A stretch of 64,000 bases of DNA from Rheum nobile (lineage: Eukaryota; Streptophyta; Magnoliopsida; Caryophyllales; Polygonaceae), in contig WOAB01000606.1 in NCBI GenBank assembly GCA_027886185.1, positions 1,550,001-1,614,000 on the forward strand, given 5' to 3'. Both the position numbers and the translations under genes were made by a program. This document shows positions 1 through 12,062 of the stretch, piece by piece. The notes beneath the pieces were generated by a model that saw nothing but the letters and a program-made list of their open reading frames with translations, was not told the origin of the DNA and did no database searches. Every line of letters begins with the position of its first letter. The first letter of the stretch is position 1.

Positions 1-147
1 TCCGACTTGGAGCACCTGATCCAGTTCCGCCTGGGACATAGTGCTAACCAACGCATCCGACTCCTTCAAAATAAAACGAGGAGGAGCTTCGCCTTCACGA
101 GAATCGGAGAGAGTCTTCGACGACTCAGAAGCCTCGAGAGAAACCAT
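1..147 (-). CDS. 5' part of Tat-type antisense ORF (partial)
   Basis: From the ATG at 147 the minus strand stays open to the window edge (49 codons, starting MVSLEASESSKTL, rich in Ser and Glu). It lies antisense to the presumed gag-pol direction, 308 bp upstream of the LTR. Antisense ORFs of unknown function between pol and the 3' LTR are described for Tat-lineage retrotransposons. The position and orientation match, but I do not recognise the protein itself. No function is assigned. Confidence 0.5.
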   Translation of the reverse strand, partial: MVSLEASESSKTLSDSREGEAPPRFILKESDALVSTMSQAELDQVLQVG

Positions 148-454
148 TTCGAGAATGGGAAAAGAGGAGAATCGAAGAGCTATGACTAAGAGAAATCAGA
201 AAGCTATGGCAAGAGAAACCAAGAGGCTTACCAGAAACTTGCAAAGGAAGATGATGAAGAGTAATCGATTCCTTCTGCTACGAATTTATGGAGGGAAGTG
301 AAGGCCTGCAGAGGCGTCGCATCATGCCTCAATCATGCGCCACGTAGCCCTGAGCAAACGCGCCAAATTGGAAGGTGGAGATCGCGTCTAGAGAAGTTGC
401 CACGGATTTCGGTCAACTTGCCTAAACCGTAAGCCCATAGCAACTTGGGGCTAT

Positions 455-1124
455 TGTTGGGCCTGGATTCTCCAAAGAAGATGGGTCAAATCGGTCGAGC
501 CCAAGCCCATTGCCAATCGGAAGATCAAAGAAGAAAGCCCAGAGGATCCGACGAGACGTCTCTGGTCGAATGCCTTCCGACAGGATCGCGAGGATCTCGC
601 CAAGCATTAAATGCCAGATCACGCAACGGCCACTGCCTTCAAACCACCATAAATGCAGAGATTTAATGGCGCAATCTTCACCACCACTCCGAGCATTGAA
701 GATGGAATATTCGGCCGAAGCATAAATGGTCACCAGAGTAAAAGACTTACTATATCAGGACGACGAGGAAGATAAGAAGAAGAAGACACGATTACACACG
801 GCACAAGCGTTCGGAAAAAAACAACTCACCAGAATAGCACTCTCGCTCTCCACCTAGCTCTCTAACGGCTGCTTATGCTAGATCCCTGCCGGTCGCCACT
901 CACAAGTCGCCGGTCGAGTCCCACTCGATCTCTGGTTTTATTACGATAAGTTGTATCACGATTCAGTCTGATTAAACACGACATCTAATAAAACCATCAC
1001 GCTATTACATATTTATTCTTTGTTTATCTATTGCTTGCTTGGTTTGGATTGTTTTTTATCACTCGATCGACTAGTTACCCCGTCTAAGGCGATTTAGGTC
1101 GTCCGATCTTTTCGCCCCAAAACA
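455..1124 (+). repeat. 3' LTR of T1
   Basis: This is a 670-bp block with TG...CA ends, directly after a purine-rich tract and directly before the interrupted gag of A. No second copy is in the window for comparison, so the left boundary rests on the TG end and the tract. The right boundary is exact because the host sequence is known from element B. Confidence 0.65.
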
Positions 1125-4100
1125 GATATCAAGCCGTTAATGGTGCACCACACATGCTCTACCTTGGAGCAGTATGTGGATTATGCCTATAAGCTGGAGG
1201 TAACTCTAGAGGAGTCGACCAAAAGGCGCAACTGACAGAAGTCGATGTAGAACCAGAACCAGAGAGGTGGTTTTAAGCGCCCTGCGCCACCGTCTAACTT
1301 TGCCAAGTCCGGCCGAGCAGTCAGGGCAGACCCGGAGTTCAGTTCAGTGTTATAACTGTGGTACGACTGGGCACAAGAGCAATGAGTGTCAGAAGGAGAA
1401 GAGGTCGTGCTTTGGGTGTGGACGTGATGGTCATCTGCAAAAGTTCTGCAAGCAGGGGAAGCAGAAGGGAGTAGAGTCGCAGCAAGGGTCAGTTCATCAG
1501 AGCAACCGACCTAGGTTCAAGCCTGCCGAGACTCCTAGTCCGTCAGTGCAGACGACTGCGCAGAACAGGGGAAAGGCCCCAGCTGTTTCTGGAAGTCAGG
1601 GCCAACGCTTGTACGAGATGCGTGAAGCAGATGGACCCAATGCTCCAATTGCTCAAGGTACTCTATACATTCACTCTACTTCAGTGTGCATTCTGTTTGA
1701 TTCTGGTGCTACGCATTCCTTTATTTTGGATAGCTGTGTTAGCAAGTTAGATTTAGTGTGCAACGATTCATGCGACCCTTTCGTCGTTAATCTTCCTAAT
1801 GGAGAACGTTTGGTGGGAACCAAGCATCTGTCCGACTTTCCGATTACCATTCAGGGTAAGGAATTCGAGGCAGATTTAATCTGCATAGCCATGGCTCCAT
1901 ACGACATTTTTCTCGGTATGGATTGGCTAACGCGTCACAAGGCGGTGATCGACTTCAGTTCAAGAACGGTGACGGTGTCATGTGGGGGCCAGTTCGTGTG
2001 CAAGTTCAAAGGTCGAAATGACGCTGATAACGGCAAGCTGATCAATGCGATGGCTGCGTTTAAGCTACTACGACAAGGATGTGTCGGGTACCTTTGCTAC
2101 TTGGATTCGCCTGCGAAGGATGGACCTGAGGTTCTTGATATTCTTGTAGTTAGGGAGTTTTCGGATGTCTTTCCGGAAGAAATTCCTGGATTACCCCCGA
2201 ACCGTATCGTAGAGTTTTCAATTGATCTTGAGCCTGGTACGGCGCCGATTTCCAAATCACCGTATCGGATGGCTCCAGTTGAGATGCAAGAATTGAAGAA
2301 TCAACTTGAAGATCTTCTTGACAAAGGTTATGTCAGGCCGAGTGCATCGCCGTGGGGTGCTCCGGTTTTATTCGTCAAAAAGAAGGACGGATCGTTCCGA
2401 CTTTGTATCGACTACCGAGAGTTGAACAAGGTGACGATCAAGAACAAGTATCCTTTGCCTAGGATTGATGACCTGTTGGACCAGTTGCAGGGAGCAAAGG
2501 TTTTCTCCAAGATCGATCTGAGATCTGGATATCATCAACTCAGGATTCGTGAGCAGGACATTCCTAGAACTGTGTTTAGGACCAGATATGGTCATTACGA
2601 GTTCGTAGTGATGCCTTTTGGGCTTACAAATGCTCCAGCTGTCTTTATGGATTTGATGAACCGATGTTTTCACCAGTACTTGGATAAGTTCGTGGTGGTC
2701 TTCATCGACGACATTCTGATCTATTCTCCGAATGAAGAAGTCCACGAGGAACATCTGCGGATTGCCTTGTCAATCCTTAGACAACATCAGATTTTTGCTA
2801 AATTGTCTAAATGTGAATTATGGATAAAGGAAGTGGCTTTCTTAGGCCACGTGATCAATAAAAATGGGGTTATGGTTGATCCCCAAAAGATTGAAGCGGT
2901 GGCTAATTAGACACAGCCCCAGAACGTGAAGGAGGTGTGCAGTTTTCTTGGACTTGCCGGGTATTACAGAAGGTTCGTAGAAGGATTTTCAAAGATCGCT
3001 CTACCTATGACCAATCTACTCCGCAAGGTTCACAAGAAGTTTGTCTGGAATGACAAGTGCGAGGCCAGTTTCCAGGAGTTAAAGCGACGGCTGACCTCGG
3101 TACCCGTGTTAGCACTCCCAGAGGGGAATGACGATTATGTGGTCTATAGTGATGCTTCAAAGTGTGGTTTAGGTTGTGTACTGATGTAGAGAGGCAGAGT
3201 TATTGCTTATACATCTAGACAACTCAAGACTTACGAAGAAAACTATCTGACCCATGATCTTGAGTTAGCAGCGGTTGTCTTTGCGCTAAAGATTTGGAGG
3301 CATTACCTCTACGGTATAAGATGCCAAGTCTTCACTGACCACAAAAGTCTCAAGTATATATTTACTCAAAATGAGCTAAATATGAGACAACGCCGCTGGC
3401 TAGAGTTACTCAAAGACTACGACATGGAGTTGTTGTATCATCCGGGCAAGGCTAATGTAGTAGCTGATGCACTAAGCCGGAAGACAACGCACGAGACTGT
3501 AGTTGCTCTACTTACTGCTCAGACCAAGCTAAACCAAGAGTCATGCGACATTGAAGTCCTGTATGACCAGCGTAGAGGGTACCTGAGTATGATGGAAATT
3601 CAGGCTACACTGCTGGATCAGATCAAAGAAAATCAAGTCGATGACATCATCTTGGTGAAGTTAAGCAGTGAAGTGATGGATGGGAAAGCTCCCAGTTTTG
3701 TGGTTCAGGATGATGGATCACTTTGGTTTCAGGATCGGATCTGTGTGCCTGACACAGAAGGTCTTCGTTAGTTGGTGATGAGAGAAGCTCATTCATCTGC
3801 TTATTCTGTGCATCCTGGCTCTAGCAAGATGTACAAGGACCTCAGGAAGAAGTTTTGGTGGCCAAACATGAAGTGGGACGTAGCAGACTTTGTGGCAAAG
3901 TGCTTAATTTGCCAGAAGGTCAAGATCGAATACCGCAGGCCAGGTGGTGAGTTGCTACCTCTCCCAGTGCCAGAATGGAAATGGGAGGACATCGCCATGG
4001 ACTTCATCACTAGGCTACCAAAGACTCGAAGTCAGAGGGTTGCTATCTGGGTAATTGTGGATAGGCTTACGAATAGTGCTCATTTCATAGCCATCAAGAC

Positions 4101-5049
4101 CACATGGGAAACCCAGAAGTTAGCAGAAGTCTACCAGAAGGAAATTGTCCGCTTACATGGCATTCCTAAGACCATTGTATCGGACCGAGATGGCCGTTTC
4201 ATGTCAAGGTTCTGGCAGGAACTTCATAAGGCTATGGGAACCGAGTTGAGGTTCAGCACCGCGTTTCATCCTCAGACAGATGGTCAGTCTGAAAGGACCA
4301 TCCAAACCCTGGAGGATATGCTTAGAGCTTGTGTACTCGATCGTCCGACTAGCTGGGAGGACAGCTTGAGTCTGATTGAGTTCATGTACAACAATAGCTG
4401 GCATGCTACAATCAAGATGGCTCCGTTTGAAGCTTTGTATCGTCGCAGATGCAGATCTTCGATTTGTTGGAATGATAATGCCGACAAAATTCTGCTTGGA
4501 CCAGAGTTGGTCGAAAGGACGGCCTCAGACATTGCTTTGATCAGACAAATGATGTTGACCGCTCAGAGTCGACAGAAGTCCTACGCAGATCGAAAGCGCA
4601 GGACTGTCGAGTTCAAGGTCGGTGATAAGGTTTTTGTCAAGGTATCGCCATCCAAAGTAGTTTTCGGATTTGGTAAGCGTGGGAAGCTTAACCCTCGCTA
4701 CGTGGGACCATTCGAGATTCTGGATAGAGTAGGATCTCTAGCGTACCGCTTGGCGTTGCCGCCATCGGCTCACCCGGTGCATAACGTGTTCCACGTATCT
4801 TTGCTCAGAAAGTATGTGCCAGATGAGTCTCATGTGCTTAGTTATGAGGACATCGAGATTCAAGCTAATGGTACTTATGAAGAATTGCCCGTGCGCATTT
4901 TGGAGCGTCGGGAGAAGCGTTTGCGCAACAAGATCGTGTCGTTGGTACGAGTGCTGTGGTCCAAGTCATGGACCGAAGAAGTTACTTGGGAAACGTGGGA
5001 AACCGAGTCAGATATGCTCAGGCGTTTTCCCGAGTTATTTTCGACCTAA
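1125..5049 (+). pseudogene. Element A gag-pol polyprotein, decayed
   Basis: It encodes the C-terminal part of Gag, two CCHC zinc knuckles (CYNCGTTGHKSNEC and CFGCGRDGHLQKFC), aspartic protease (FDSGATHSFI), RT (FIDD), RNase H (YSDASKCGLG), integrase with HHCC and DDE residues, a GPF motif and a C-terminal chromodomain ending RRFPELFST. Decay visible against element B: stops TGA 1233 and TAG 1248, a 35-bp deletion near 1316 that shifts frame, and stops at 2908-2910, 3187-3189 and 3769-3771. Unlike B, its second zinc knuckle keeps all four ligands. It is not a functional gene. Confidence 0.9.
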
Positions 5050-5070
5050 GTTTCGGGGTCGAAACTTCTT

Positions 5071-5085
5071 TTAAGGGGGAGGAGA
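5071..5085 (+). promoter_or_regulatory. Polypurine tract of element A
   Basis: The purine-rich stretch TTAAGGGGGAGGAGA lies directly before the LTR start. It would prime plus-strand DNA synthesis. The same tract precedes the 3' LTR of B. Confidence 0.8.
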
Positions 5086-7468
5086 TGTGATACCCCGTAT
5101 TTTTGTAAGGTTATTTTGGGAATTTTGGAATTTTCCCGAGTACCCGTTTAGTACGTCGGATTTAATTCAGGTAGCTTGAGATATTCTGTAATGTGCTCTG
5201 TATCTGTAATATTTTTCTCAGTGAAATAAAATACAGACGACATGCTTCGAATGTTTATACGCGTTCGCGTACGATAATTTTTATCCCGGGTTAATGTCTT
5301 GCTTATCCAAAAGCTGAATGGGCGGGAAAAGGCAAAACGGCGACCGCCGTACAGTCACGGCGCCCGCCGTCGCTGGGCCGGATGTGTCAGGCCGTCGTCT
5401 CCTACGCTGGGCTCGCCAGAGCTAGGAACGGCGACCGATATAATTACGGCGCCCTCCGTATGCCCGCCGTAGGCAAAGTCACGGCGCCCGCCGTGATTAC
5501 CAAGAGGTCTTTAACTGATGGTCGCTGGTGTGGTTCTGGCAAGCGTCGAACTAGCTTTCGTAGGCCTCTTCGTGCTCCCGATGCTTTGGCTATAAAAGGA
5601 GGTGTTGGGGAAGGGATTTGAGCCATCCCAAACACCGTACCTCTGCCAAATTTTCGTGTCGTCGGAGTTGTGTTTCGCCAGAGTTCGGAAGCTCTCGTCG
5701 GTGTCGTTTGGTGGTTTTCCAAAAGCCCTTTAGAAGCCTTTTGGTTGCCTTTGGAGGTCAGAACCCAGGCAAGGCATAAAGGGGTCGAAACGCGCATCAT
5801 TTGGGTGAGTTTTCTCGCCGCTTCTGTCGTCTGAGTTCTTCACGGCGACCGCCGTGATGAACTGCGGCGACTGCCGCCAAGAACAGCGACCGCCGCCAGT
5901 GCCCAGAATGCCTTCGTGGCGTCTTTCCTTTCGTTATCTTTCGTCGTTTTTAGATTCGTACTGTGATTATGTCGGATCTAATTTAGGGTTCTTTTTATGG
6001 GTCGACTCGAAGGTATTTGTGCTAGCGGAGCTATACCCGTGTCGAGCCCGGAATCCCGTCGTTGTCGTAAGGCTTGTTTCTATTCTGCGGATTAAGGCAA
6101 GTGGCGATTCGCTCTTGCTCATCCGTTCCATATTTACATTAATTATCAGTAGTTTATCTGAATAATTAATTTTGAATGAATACTCTGTTTGTCTGGAAAC
6201 GGTTTTGATAAACTGTTTTGAAAATCATATAATAGGTTGTATATCTGTTAGAACAACGCTATTATCTGTGATCGCCTTTCGGGCCTTTATGTGGATTTAT
6301 CCTGTAACTGTTATTGTGATGTAACTGTTTAGTTAGCATTGTTAGATAGGAACGTTACTCGGACTCTGTCCAGTCGTTTCTTTATAATCTGGTATCGGAG
6401 TGGCTCGTCTCCATCTGGTACTATTCTAAGATCATGATCGGTCTCTTTCACAAGTGTGTAGAGATAGGACACTTATCTGGTGTCACAAACCTTCCGGTGT
6501 ACGTCACTCTCGACGAAACGTATACTAAGATGTGTCGTCCCATTGGTGGGGTACACATGTAAAAGTCTAATAATGTGATGTGTGGTTTGTAATATAAATC
6601 AGATAAGTGCTACTCTGACGCACATAACTAATAAACCCTCGGCGAGTAGTGCAGCTAAGTTATAGTACAGCTAGGAAAACTCGTCTCGACTTTGATCATA
6701 GTACGTTCTCTTTCCAATCTCGATTCGCTGTATGCGATGAGGTTGGTCGTGAACCGAAGCATCTCAGTCAACTTTTAAATCATTGTGGTATGATTATGTA
6801 AACTTTCCAGATTTGTCATATTTCCTTAAGGACTCATTTCCGTTGGAGTCTTCTTTCGAGTCGATTTCTGTGAAGATTCAGTCTTCCAGAATCTTCTCTT
6901 GTGCATACCTCTTGTCTATTCCAGTAGGAGTATGATGGTTGACTATTTTCATCGATTATTATTCGAGAAGCGATGAGTCTAACCTAATACGACTGCTTCG
7001 AACCATTCTGCGTTTTTCCCTTGCTAGTCTATTCAAGTAGACTAACCCACGAACTTTGTTCTCTGCATGTGGGCTGGTGTCATCCGTTCGATTCGGCACA
7101 TCAGATCGAAAGTAGCTCAGAAGAATAGAAGGACTATGGAGTCGACGGTGGTTTTTGAACGTTTTAATTATTTCTTTAATCAGGTTGAGATCTTTTGGAT
7201 AATGACTTTGGTTGTAATGTACTTTCTAAGACTTCCGTTGTATTTGGTTTAAACTCTGTGTTGGCCTATTCGGGATTGGGTTATAATCCCGTAACTCATG
7301 TTTCTTTAACAATGTTATGTTTTGGAATTGAATGCTTTGATCATTATGTATCATTTGTATTTCATAAATTGTGTTTAAACGGTAAAGCCTTGGGTGATCT
7401 CGGTAAGGAACACTGGGGTCACTGGAGGTAATACATTTCCAAAAGGGTTAAGTTTTGGGGGTGTTACA
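5086..7468 (+). repeat. 3' LTR of element A
   Basis: The block is 2,383 bp with TGTGATACCCC and GGGGGTGTTACA ends, homologous over its length to both LTRs of B and to the LTR at 62724-64000. It contains a TATA box at 5591 and several copies of a GC-rich imperfect palindrome around GGCGACCGCCG and GGCGCCCGCCG on both sides of that box. No coding capacity is apparent; the ORFs in it are incidental. Confidence 0.9.
5591..5598 (+). promoter_or_regulatory. LTR promoter TATA box (A)
   Basis: TATAAAAG in the context GGCTATAAAAGGAGGTGTTGGGG is conserved in the LTRs of B at 21001 and 30183. It is the likely start region of the retrotransposon transcript. Confidence 0.7.
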
Positions 7469-7958
7469 GGTTTGGCTTGGAGAGCTTGAGAGGGGTATTG
7501 GAAATGGAGGGCTTTTGTGAGAGTGGGGGCTAGGTTAGGGAAGGGAAAGGGAAAGGTGAAAGGGAAGAAAATGATGATGGGCCGACTGGTACAAGGCCCA
7601 AAGAGAGAAATCTCGGCCCGAAAGTGGGCCCAATCCGTCAAAACCTTAGTTACCACTCAAGAAATAAAAATTTTACTCACCCGTTTAAGGTTTTTTCGGG
7701 GCCCTTTATTCTTGTTTTTTTTTTCCGGAGTTGAGAAGGTATACCAGACATCCACCGCGCGGCGGTGGGACAAACTGAGAACACCGTATCCTCTCCATTT
7801 ACTTTCGTACCTGAAATGTTAGTGACAGGCGAACGAAACAAAGCAAAAGAAATTACGAAATTAAACTAAGAGAAAAAAAAATCAAGGAAAAACTACCTCG
7901 GGTTGCCTCCCGGACAGCGCCTTAGTTAACGTCGTTGGCTCGACGTACTGCAGATCAA
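7469..7958 (-). other. Post-pol non-coding part of the Athila derivative
   Basis: On the minus strand this runs from the GTCGAGCC...GGCAACCCGAGG block into pyrimidine-rich DNA. It includes a palindrome CCACCGCCGCGCGGTGG near 7757 that resembles others in the same element. I find no credible ORF; an env-like region would be expected further on but is cut off by A. Confidence 0.5.
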
Positions 7959-9885
7959 TCACCACCTAGAATAGGATCCCCTCGGAATCCTCCTACTCTT
8001 CTCTTCCTGTCGAGACTTCCCATGGAAAGGTTGAGACCTTAGACCATGTTCCCTCTTGGCCAATGACTCCATGATTACTTCCTTTGGAGCATCTCCCCCA
8101 TACTTAGAGCGATGTGGGGGCCGATATGGCTCAACCTGAATATGCTGCATGTTACTAGATAAAGGCTTACAGCCTTGTATGGTTAGTGCAGGGGGGAAAG
8201 TGCCCAAAACAGAGGGAATGGAATCTCCTATGTCATCCAACAAGACATCATCAACATGCAATTCATGCAACTCAATAGGTCCATCAATAGTAGAACACTC
8301 AACTACGGTCTCTACTGTACCAGTTTTAACATTTTCATGCACATGATTATCAATATCACTAATGCAGCAAGGGGAAGGCAATTCAATGGAGTTGGCTTTA
8401 TGAATATTATGTTCAAAAATTATTCCATCGAATTCCATAGTTAAAGTTCCACTATCTACATCAATCTTTGTCATGGATGTTTTCATAAAAGGTCGACCTA
8501 ACATAATAGGAGCAACCTGCTCATCATAGTCCATATCCATAACAAATAAATCAGCAGGGAAAATCAAAGGACATATCCTCACAAGAACATCATCCACAAT
8601 ACCCTTAGGAGGCACACAAGAACCATCAACAAGTTGTATAACAATGTTTGAATCATGCAAGGGTCATATTCCTAAATCGTCAATCAAAGAGTAAGACAAC
8701 ACGTTAATAGAGGTACCCAAGTCTAGCAAGGCTTTCTCAAATCGATGCCCACCTATAGTAATAGGAATAGTAAATGTACCTAGATCCTTGCACTTCTCAG
8801 ACATACGTCTCTGAAATACCGCCGATGCATGTTCACCTACAGGTACCTTCTTCTGAACCTTCTGCTTCTGTGTCCTCTTCACGGTGCACAGCTCCTTCAA
8901 GAACTTGGCATATCGAGGGACAGCCTTGATAAGCTTGATCAGGGGAATGTTCACCTCACAGTCCCGAAATGTCTCGAACAGATCGCTGTCGTCGACTACT
9001 CTTCTAGCCTTTAGCGCCTCGGAAAAAGGTGATGGTGGCTTCTCAGAACCCAAAGGAGGAAACACGGGGCGAACATAGTCATCAACACATAACTCATCTG
9101 TAGAGCTGTGACTTAAGAGACCGGGTCACGGTAGGCTCACCGCGGGGCGGTGAGGTCTCGGTGGGATTACTGGGATCAGTCGCCGGGTCGCGGCCAGAGT
9201 CGTCGTGGGGCGGTGACAACAATGTTTCCTTCCTGGTTCCTTCTTTAATTTCTGGCCGGGCCGCGGTGGGATCCACCGCAGGGCGGTGCGTGATTTCTGC
9301 CTTCTCGATTTCGTTCTCCTCTTCAGCAATAGGGACAACGACCAATTTCGTACCACTTCTTAGAGTGATAGCACTTACATTCTCTCTTGGATTCACAGTA
9401 GTCTGAGAGGACAGAGAGTTAGATGTCCTCTGGTCAATCTTGGTCACAACATCAGCTAGTTGACTAATCTGCCTCTCCATGTTCTTAATACTTGACTCAG
9501 TAGCCTGCACATGCGTGGCGAAATGCTGAGTCAGAGTCTTTAGCATCTCTTCAGTAGAAGCACCGGAGCTTTGGCCCTGAGGCCTCTATTGGTACGGGAC
9601 TCTCTGCTGGTATTGTTGTTGCACCGGCTGTTGACCGCCTTGAGGGTCACTCCATCTGAAACCTGGGTGGTCACGCCCTTTCTGATTGTAATTGGGTTGT
9701 CCACCGAATTGCGGCCTAGGGGGTCCGTAACCTCCTACAGCATTCACTTCAGCAGTACCTTCCTCTTGCAGCTGGGGACAGGTATCGGTATGGTGGAATT
9801 GATCAGAACAAAGCCCACATGCCTTGACTTGTTGAGGAGCGTTCTGATTCGCCATTCTCTTCACCATCTCCTTCAACTCAATTGA
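7959..9885 (-). pseudogene. Athila gag (C-terminal part) and protease, decayed
   Basis: Read on the minus strand from 9885: a Cys/His cluster (CGLCSDQFHHTDTCPQ), a VNAVGG motif and RDHPGFRWS, typical of Athila Gag. Then come the NPRENVSAITLRSG segment, VNIPLIKLIKAVPRYAKFLK, the protease active site LLDLGTSINVLSYS and ILGRPFMKTS-like sequence (MLGRPFMKTSMTKIDV). It is broken by a TAG at 9583-9585, a frameshift near 9080 and a TGA at 8661-8663. It stops after protease without RT, so pol is deleted. Gag N-terminal sequence is also missing. Confidence 0.8.
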
Positions 9886-9889
9886 AGGA

Positions 9890-10732
9890 GATGCAATTGA
9901 TTCTCACTCACGATTGTATGCTTGGGACCCCTATACGCACAATCGTATATGTCACTAGATGTGCACTCGAAACCCCTATATGCAATCCTAGCAATTGATA
10001 AAAAGTATTCAATCTAGTTAATCAGGCTAAGAACAACAACAAGAAATCAATAATCAATATAATCAAGAAAATTAAACCAACATTTATAAAGATAAGAACA
10101 AGAAATAAAAATATCACAAACACATCAACTGTATTGCTTCAATCCTCTAGTAAAACAAAGAAATATTAATTCTCCATTCAAACGAGAATGAAAACTAAGG
10201 AAAAAATAACTTCTGATGTAAAACGAAGTTGTTCTGTCTCTTAACTTAAAAAGAGGGCTTAAAATAGTCTTAAAAAAATTAGGTTAAACTAATGTAAACA
10301 ATAAAGAAAACAGAATAATAAAATAACAAAGTCTGAACGAAATAAAATAAAATAATTGTCTTTGGACGCACGACATTTAACACGACCACCACGAGGCGGT
10401 GAGATCCACCGCGTGACGTCAGGCTTCTCTGGGAGTCACCGTCGGGTTGCGGTGAGGATCACCGCGAGACGGTGAACTCGCTCACTCTCTCCTTCACCTT
10501 CTCTTCTTCTCTTCTGCTGCTCTTCATTACTATCCACTATTAATAGTCTTCTCCAAATATGCTCCAGCAGATCCATCTCCATTCTCATCATCTCTATTTA
10601 AGCTGTAAATCCTGAATATCTTCACTTTTTTCCACAATGTCGGGACTGCAGACTTAGCCTTAAAACTACTCATAAACTCCTCCAAATCATGCTAATAATT
10701 GCTAGTAAAAGTGTATGAAATAACACCTATCA
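9890..10732 (-). repeat. Truncated 5' LTR of the Athila derivative
   Basis: The minus strand begins TGATAGGTG and runs through about 840 bp of non-coding DNA before joining gag near 9885. Around 10380-10475 it holds a cluster of imperfect palindromes built on CACCGC...GCGGTG. No primer binding site such as TGGCGCC is visible, so the LTR end is probably deleted. The identity as an LTR is inferred from the TG start, the position upstream of gag and the lack of coding sequence. Confidence 0.55.
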
Positions 10733-10979
10733 AACTCCCTTCTCTTTTTGCCTCCGATGAGCTCTTAAGAACAAAGTGCTTAGAAACTCCTACGGGTCTG
10801 CGACGACAAGATTGCTGGAGTTTCCGCTTCGATTTCTTTCGGGATGACAAGTTTTTGAAAGGAGTTGATCGCTCATCACTGGCACTCGGCTTAGAGGCAC
10901 CTTCTTGGTCCTCGCAATCCGCCCGTAAAACCACCTTGCCTGAGTGATAAGAGTCGCCGGAAGAACCGTTGTCTGACAT
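10733..10979 (-). pseudogene. Tat-type antisense ORF of T2, truncated by insertion
   Basis: The ATG at 10979 opens a frame starting MSDNGSSGDSYHSGK, rich in Ser, Lys and Arg with a basic stretch SSRKKSKRKLQQSCRRR that could act as a nuclear localisation signal. The frame is broken at 10732 by the LTR of the Athila derivative; apparent continuation beyond that is LTR sequence. The function of these antisense ORFs is not known. Identification rests on position and orientation. Confidence 0.5.
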
Positions 10980-12062
10980 CCCTACAAGAATAAAACCGAA
11001 GCCCCAAAGAGTATGAAGAACCGAGACATGCAAAGGGGATATAAATTCAAAAGCTTCCTCAGGAAAGGCCCAAGAGGGATAAAAATTCAAAAATTTCCTC
11101 GGGAAATGCCCAAAAGGGAAGTAAATATAAAAAAGCAAAGGGCACGGAAACCAAAGTCAAAGCTGCAGCTTTCACATCAAAAGTCACTCATGTATGCCAC
11201 ATCAAACATCAGGAGAAATTCAAGAGGAGCAATAATGGAGTAAAATAAAGCTTGTAAAAAAAAAGAAGCAGAAACGCAAAATCAAAAAGAAGGGAGAAGA
11301 ATCAAAACCCAAGCCACCCACGTCAAAATACAAACGCCCACGGGCTGTCCGTCCATTTTTGAAAACAAGAAGAAAAGAAAGGAGGGGAAGAAAAAAATAC
11401 CTCTGAGAGATGATCTGTCGGAGAAAGTCGCAAAGGGTTGCCGCCCGGAGAAGGACACGGCCGACAGAACACCGCTAGTAGGGAACACGCGAATCGCCGG
11501 AAAACGCAAACGAGGTCATAAGGGAGAGCAAATCCGGTCACCTAAAAGCAAACCCCAAAGCCAAAAGTCAGATCTGGAGAAGTAACGAGTAAGAAGGAAG
11601 ACAAGAAGAGCATTAATGTTGCCCTACGCCCCCCTCGAAATTTCGAGACCACCAAAGTGCAGAAACAAGGAAAGAAAAGGAAATAAAAATGCGAAGAACA
11701 CCATGAATGAGCTGAGAAGAAAATAAAACCAAGAGAAGAGGAGCATACCTACGAACGAGCTGGAGAGAGAGGAAGAAGACTCCAGACGAGTAAAAGCAGA
11801 AAATGTTGGGTAAAAAGTAAAAGAGGTGGCAGGAGAATTTAAGGGAGCTTTGACTAAAAAGGAAGCTCCATTTCATGGAGTCTTTTTGGACCAGCGAGTG
11901 GACCATAAAAGAAGGCAGCATAGGAATGCGGCCCAGCCCGCATGAGACACGGCCCGCTTCACAGCAAAAGGGCCCATGGGCAAGAAAATTCCCCTTCCAT
12001 CATTAAAAAGCCCCACGCAAGACCCCCAGTAGCAAAGGACCGGCAGGATAGGAAGCAACTGA
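10980..12062 (+). other. Non-coding spacer of T2
   Basis: This is purine-rich on the plus strand. It has a short tandem duplication of a unit with AAATTCAAAA...TTCCTC near 11045-11110. The phrase ATAAAGCTTGTAA appears at about 11226 and again at 12087, inside the LTR. Apparent ORFs here are low-complexity shadows. I see no gene. Confidence 0.45.

Larger units (their letters stand above)
1..1124 (+). mobile_element. 3' end of a Tat-type Ty3/gypsy element (T1)
   Basis: The sequence ends in an LTR-like block starting TGTTGG (455) after the purine-rich stretch TTGGGGCTA and ending in AAAACA (1124). Immediately after 1124 the sequence becomes gag of element A, at a point that is continuous in element B (near 25676). 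T1 therefore inserted into A's gag. An ORF on the opposite strand lies just upstream of the LTR, an arrangement known from Tat-lineage elements such as Retand and Grande. The rest of T1 lies left of the window, so the 5-bp target duplication (GATAT on this side) cannot be confirmed. Confidence 0.7.
1125..7468 (+). mobile_element. Chromovirus (Tekay/Del-like) Ty3/gypsy element A, right-hand part
   Basis: Partial gag, protease, reverse transcriptase, RNase H, integrase and chromodomain are followed by a polypurine tract and a 2.38-kb LTR (TGTGATACCCC...GGGTGTTACA). It is nearly identical to element B at 20509-32113. Its left part, including the 5' LTR, is outside the window because T1 split it in gag. 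The flank to its right (7469 on) is Athila-like DNA on the other strand, so A inserted into that element. Confidence 0.85.
7469..10732 (-). mobile_element. Shrunken Athila-type Ty3/gypsy derivative
   Basis: On the minus strand: LTR-like 5' end (TGATAGGTGTTATTT at 10732), then directly the C-terminal part of gag, protease, and then a post-pol stretch with GTCGAGCC...GGGAGGCAACCCGAGG, as found downstream of pol in Athila-like elements. The LTR end with primer site and Gag N-terminus, and all of RT, RNase H and integrase, are missing. Element A interrupts it at 7468/7469. Its outer end at 10732/10733 lies within the antisense ORF of T2. Confidence 0.7.
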
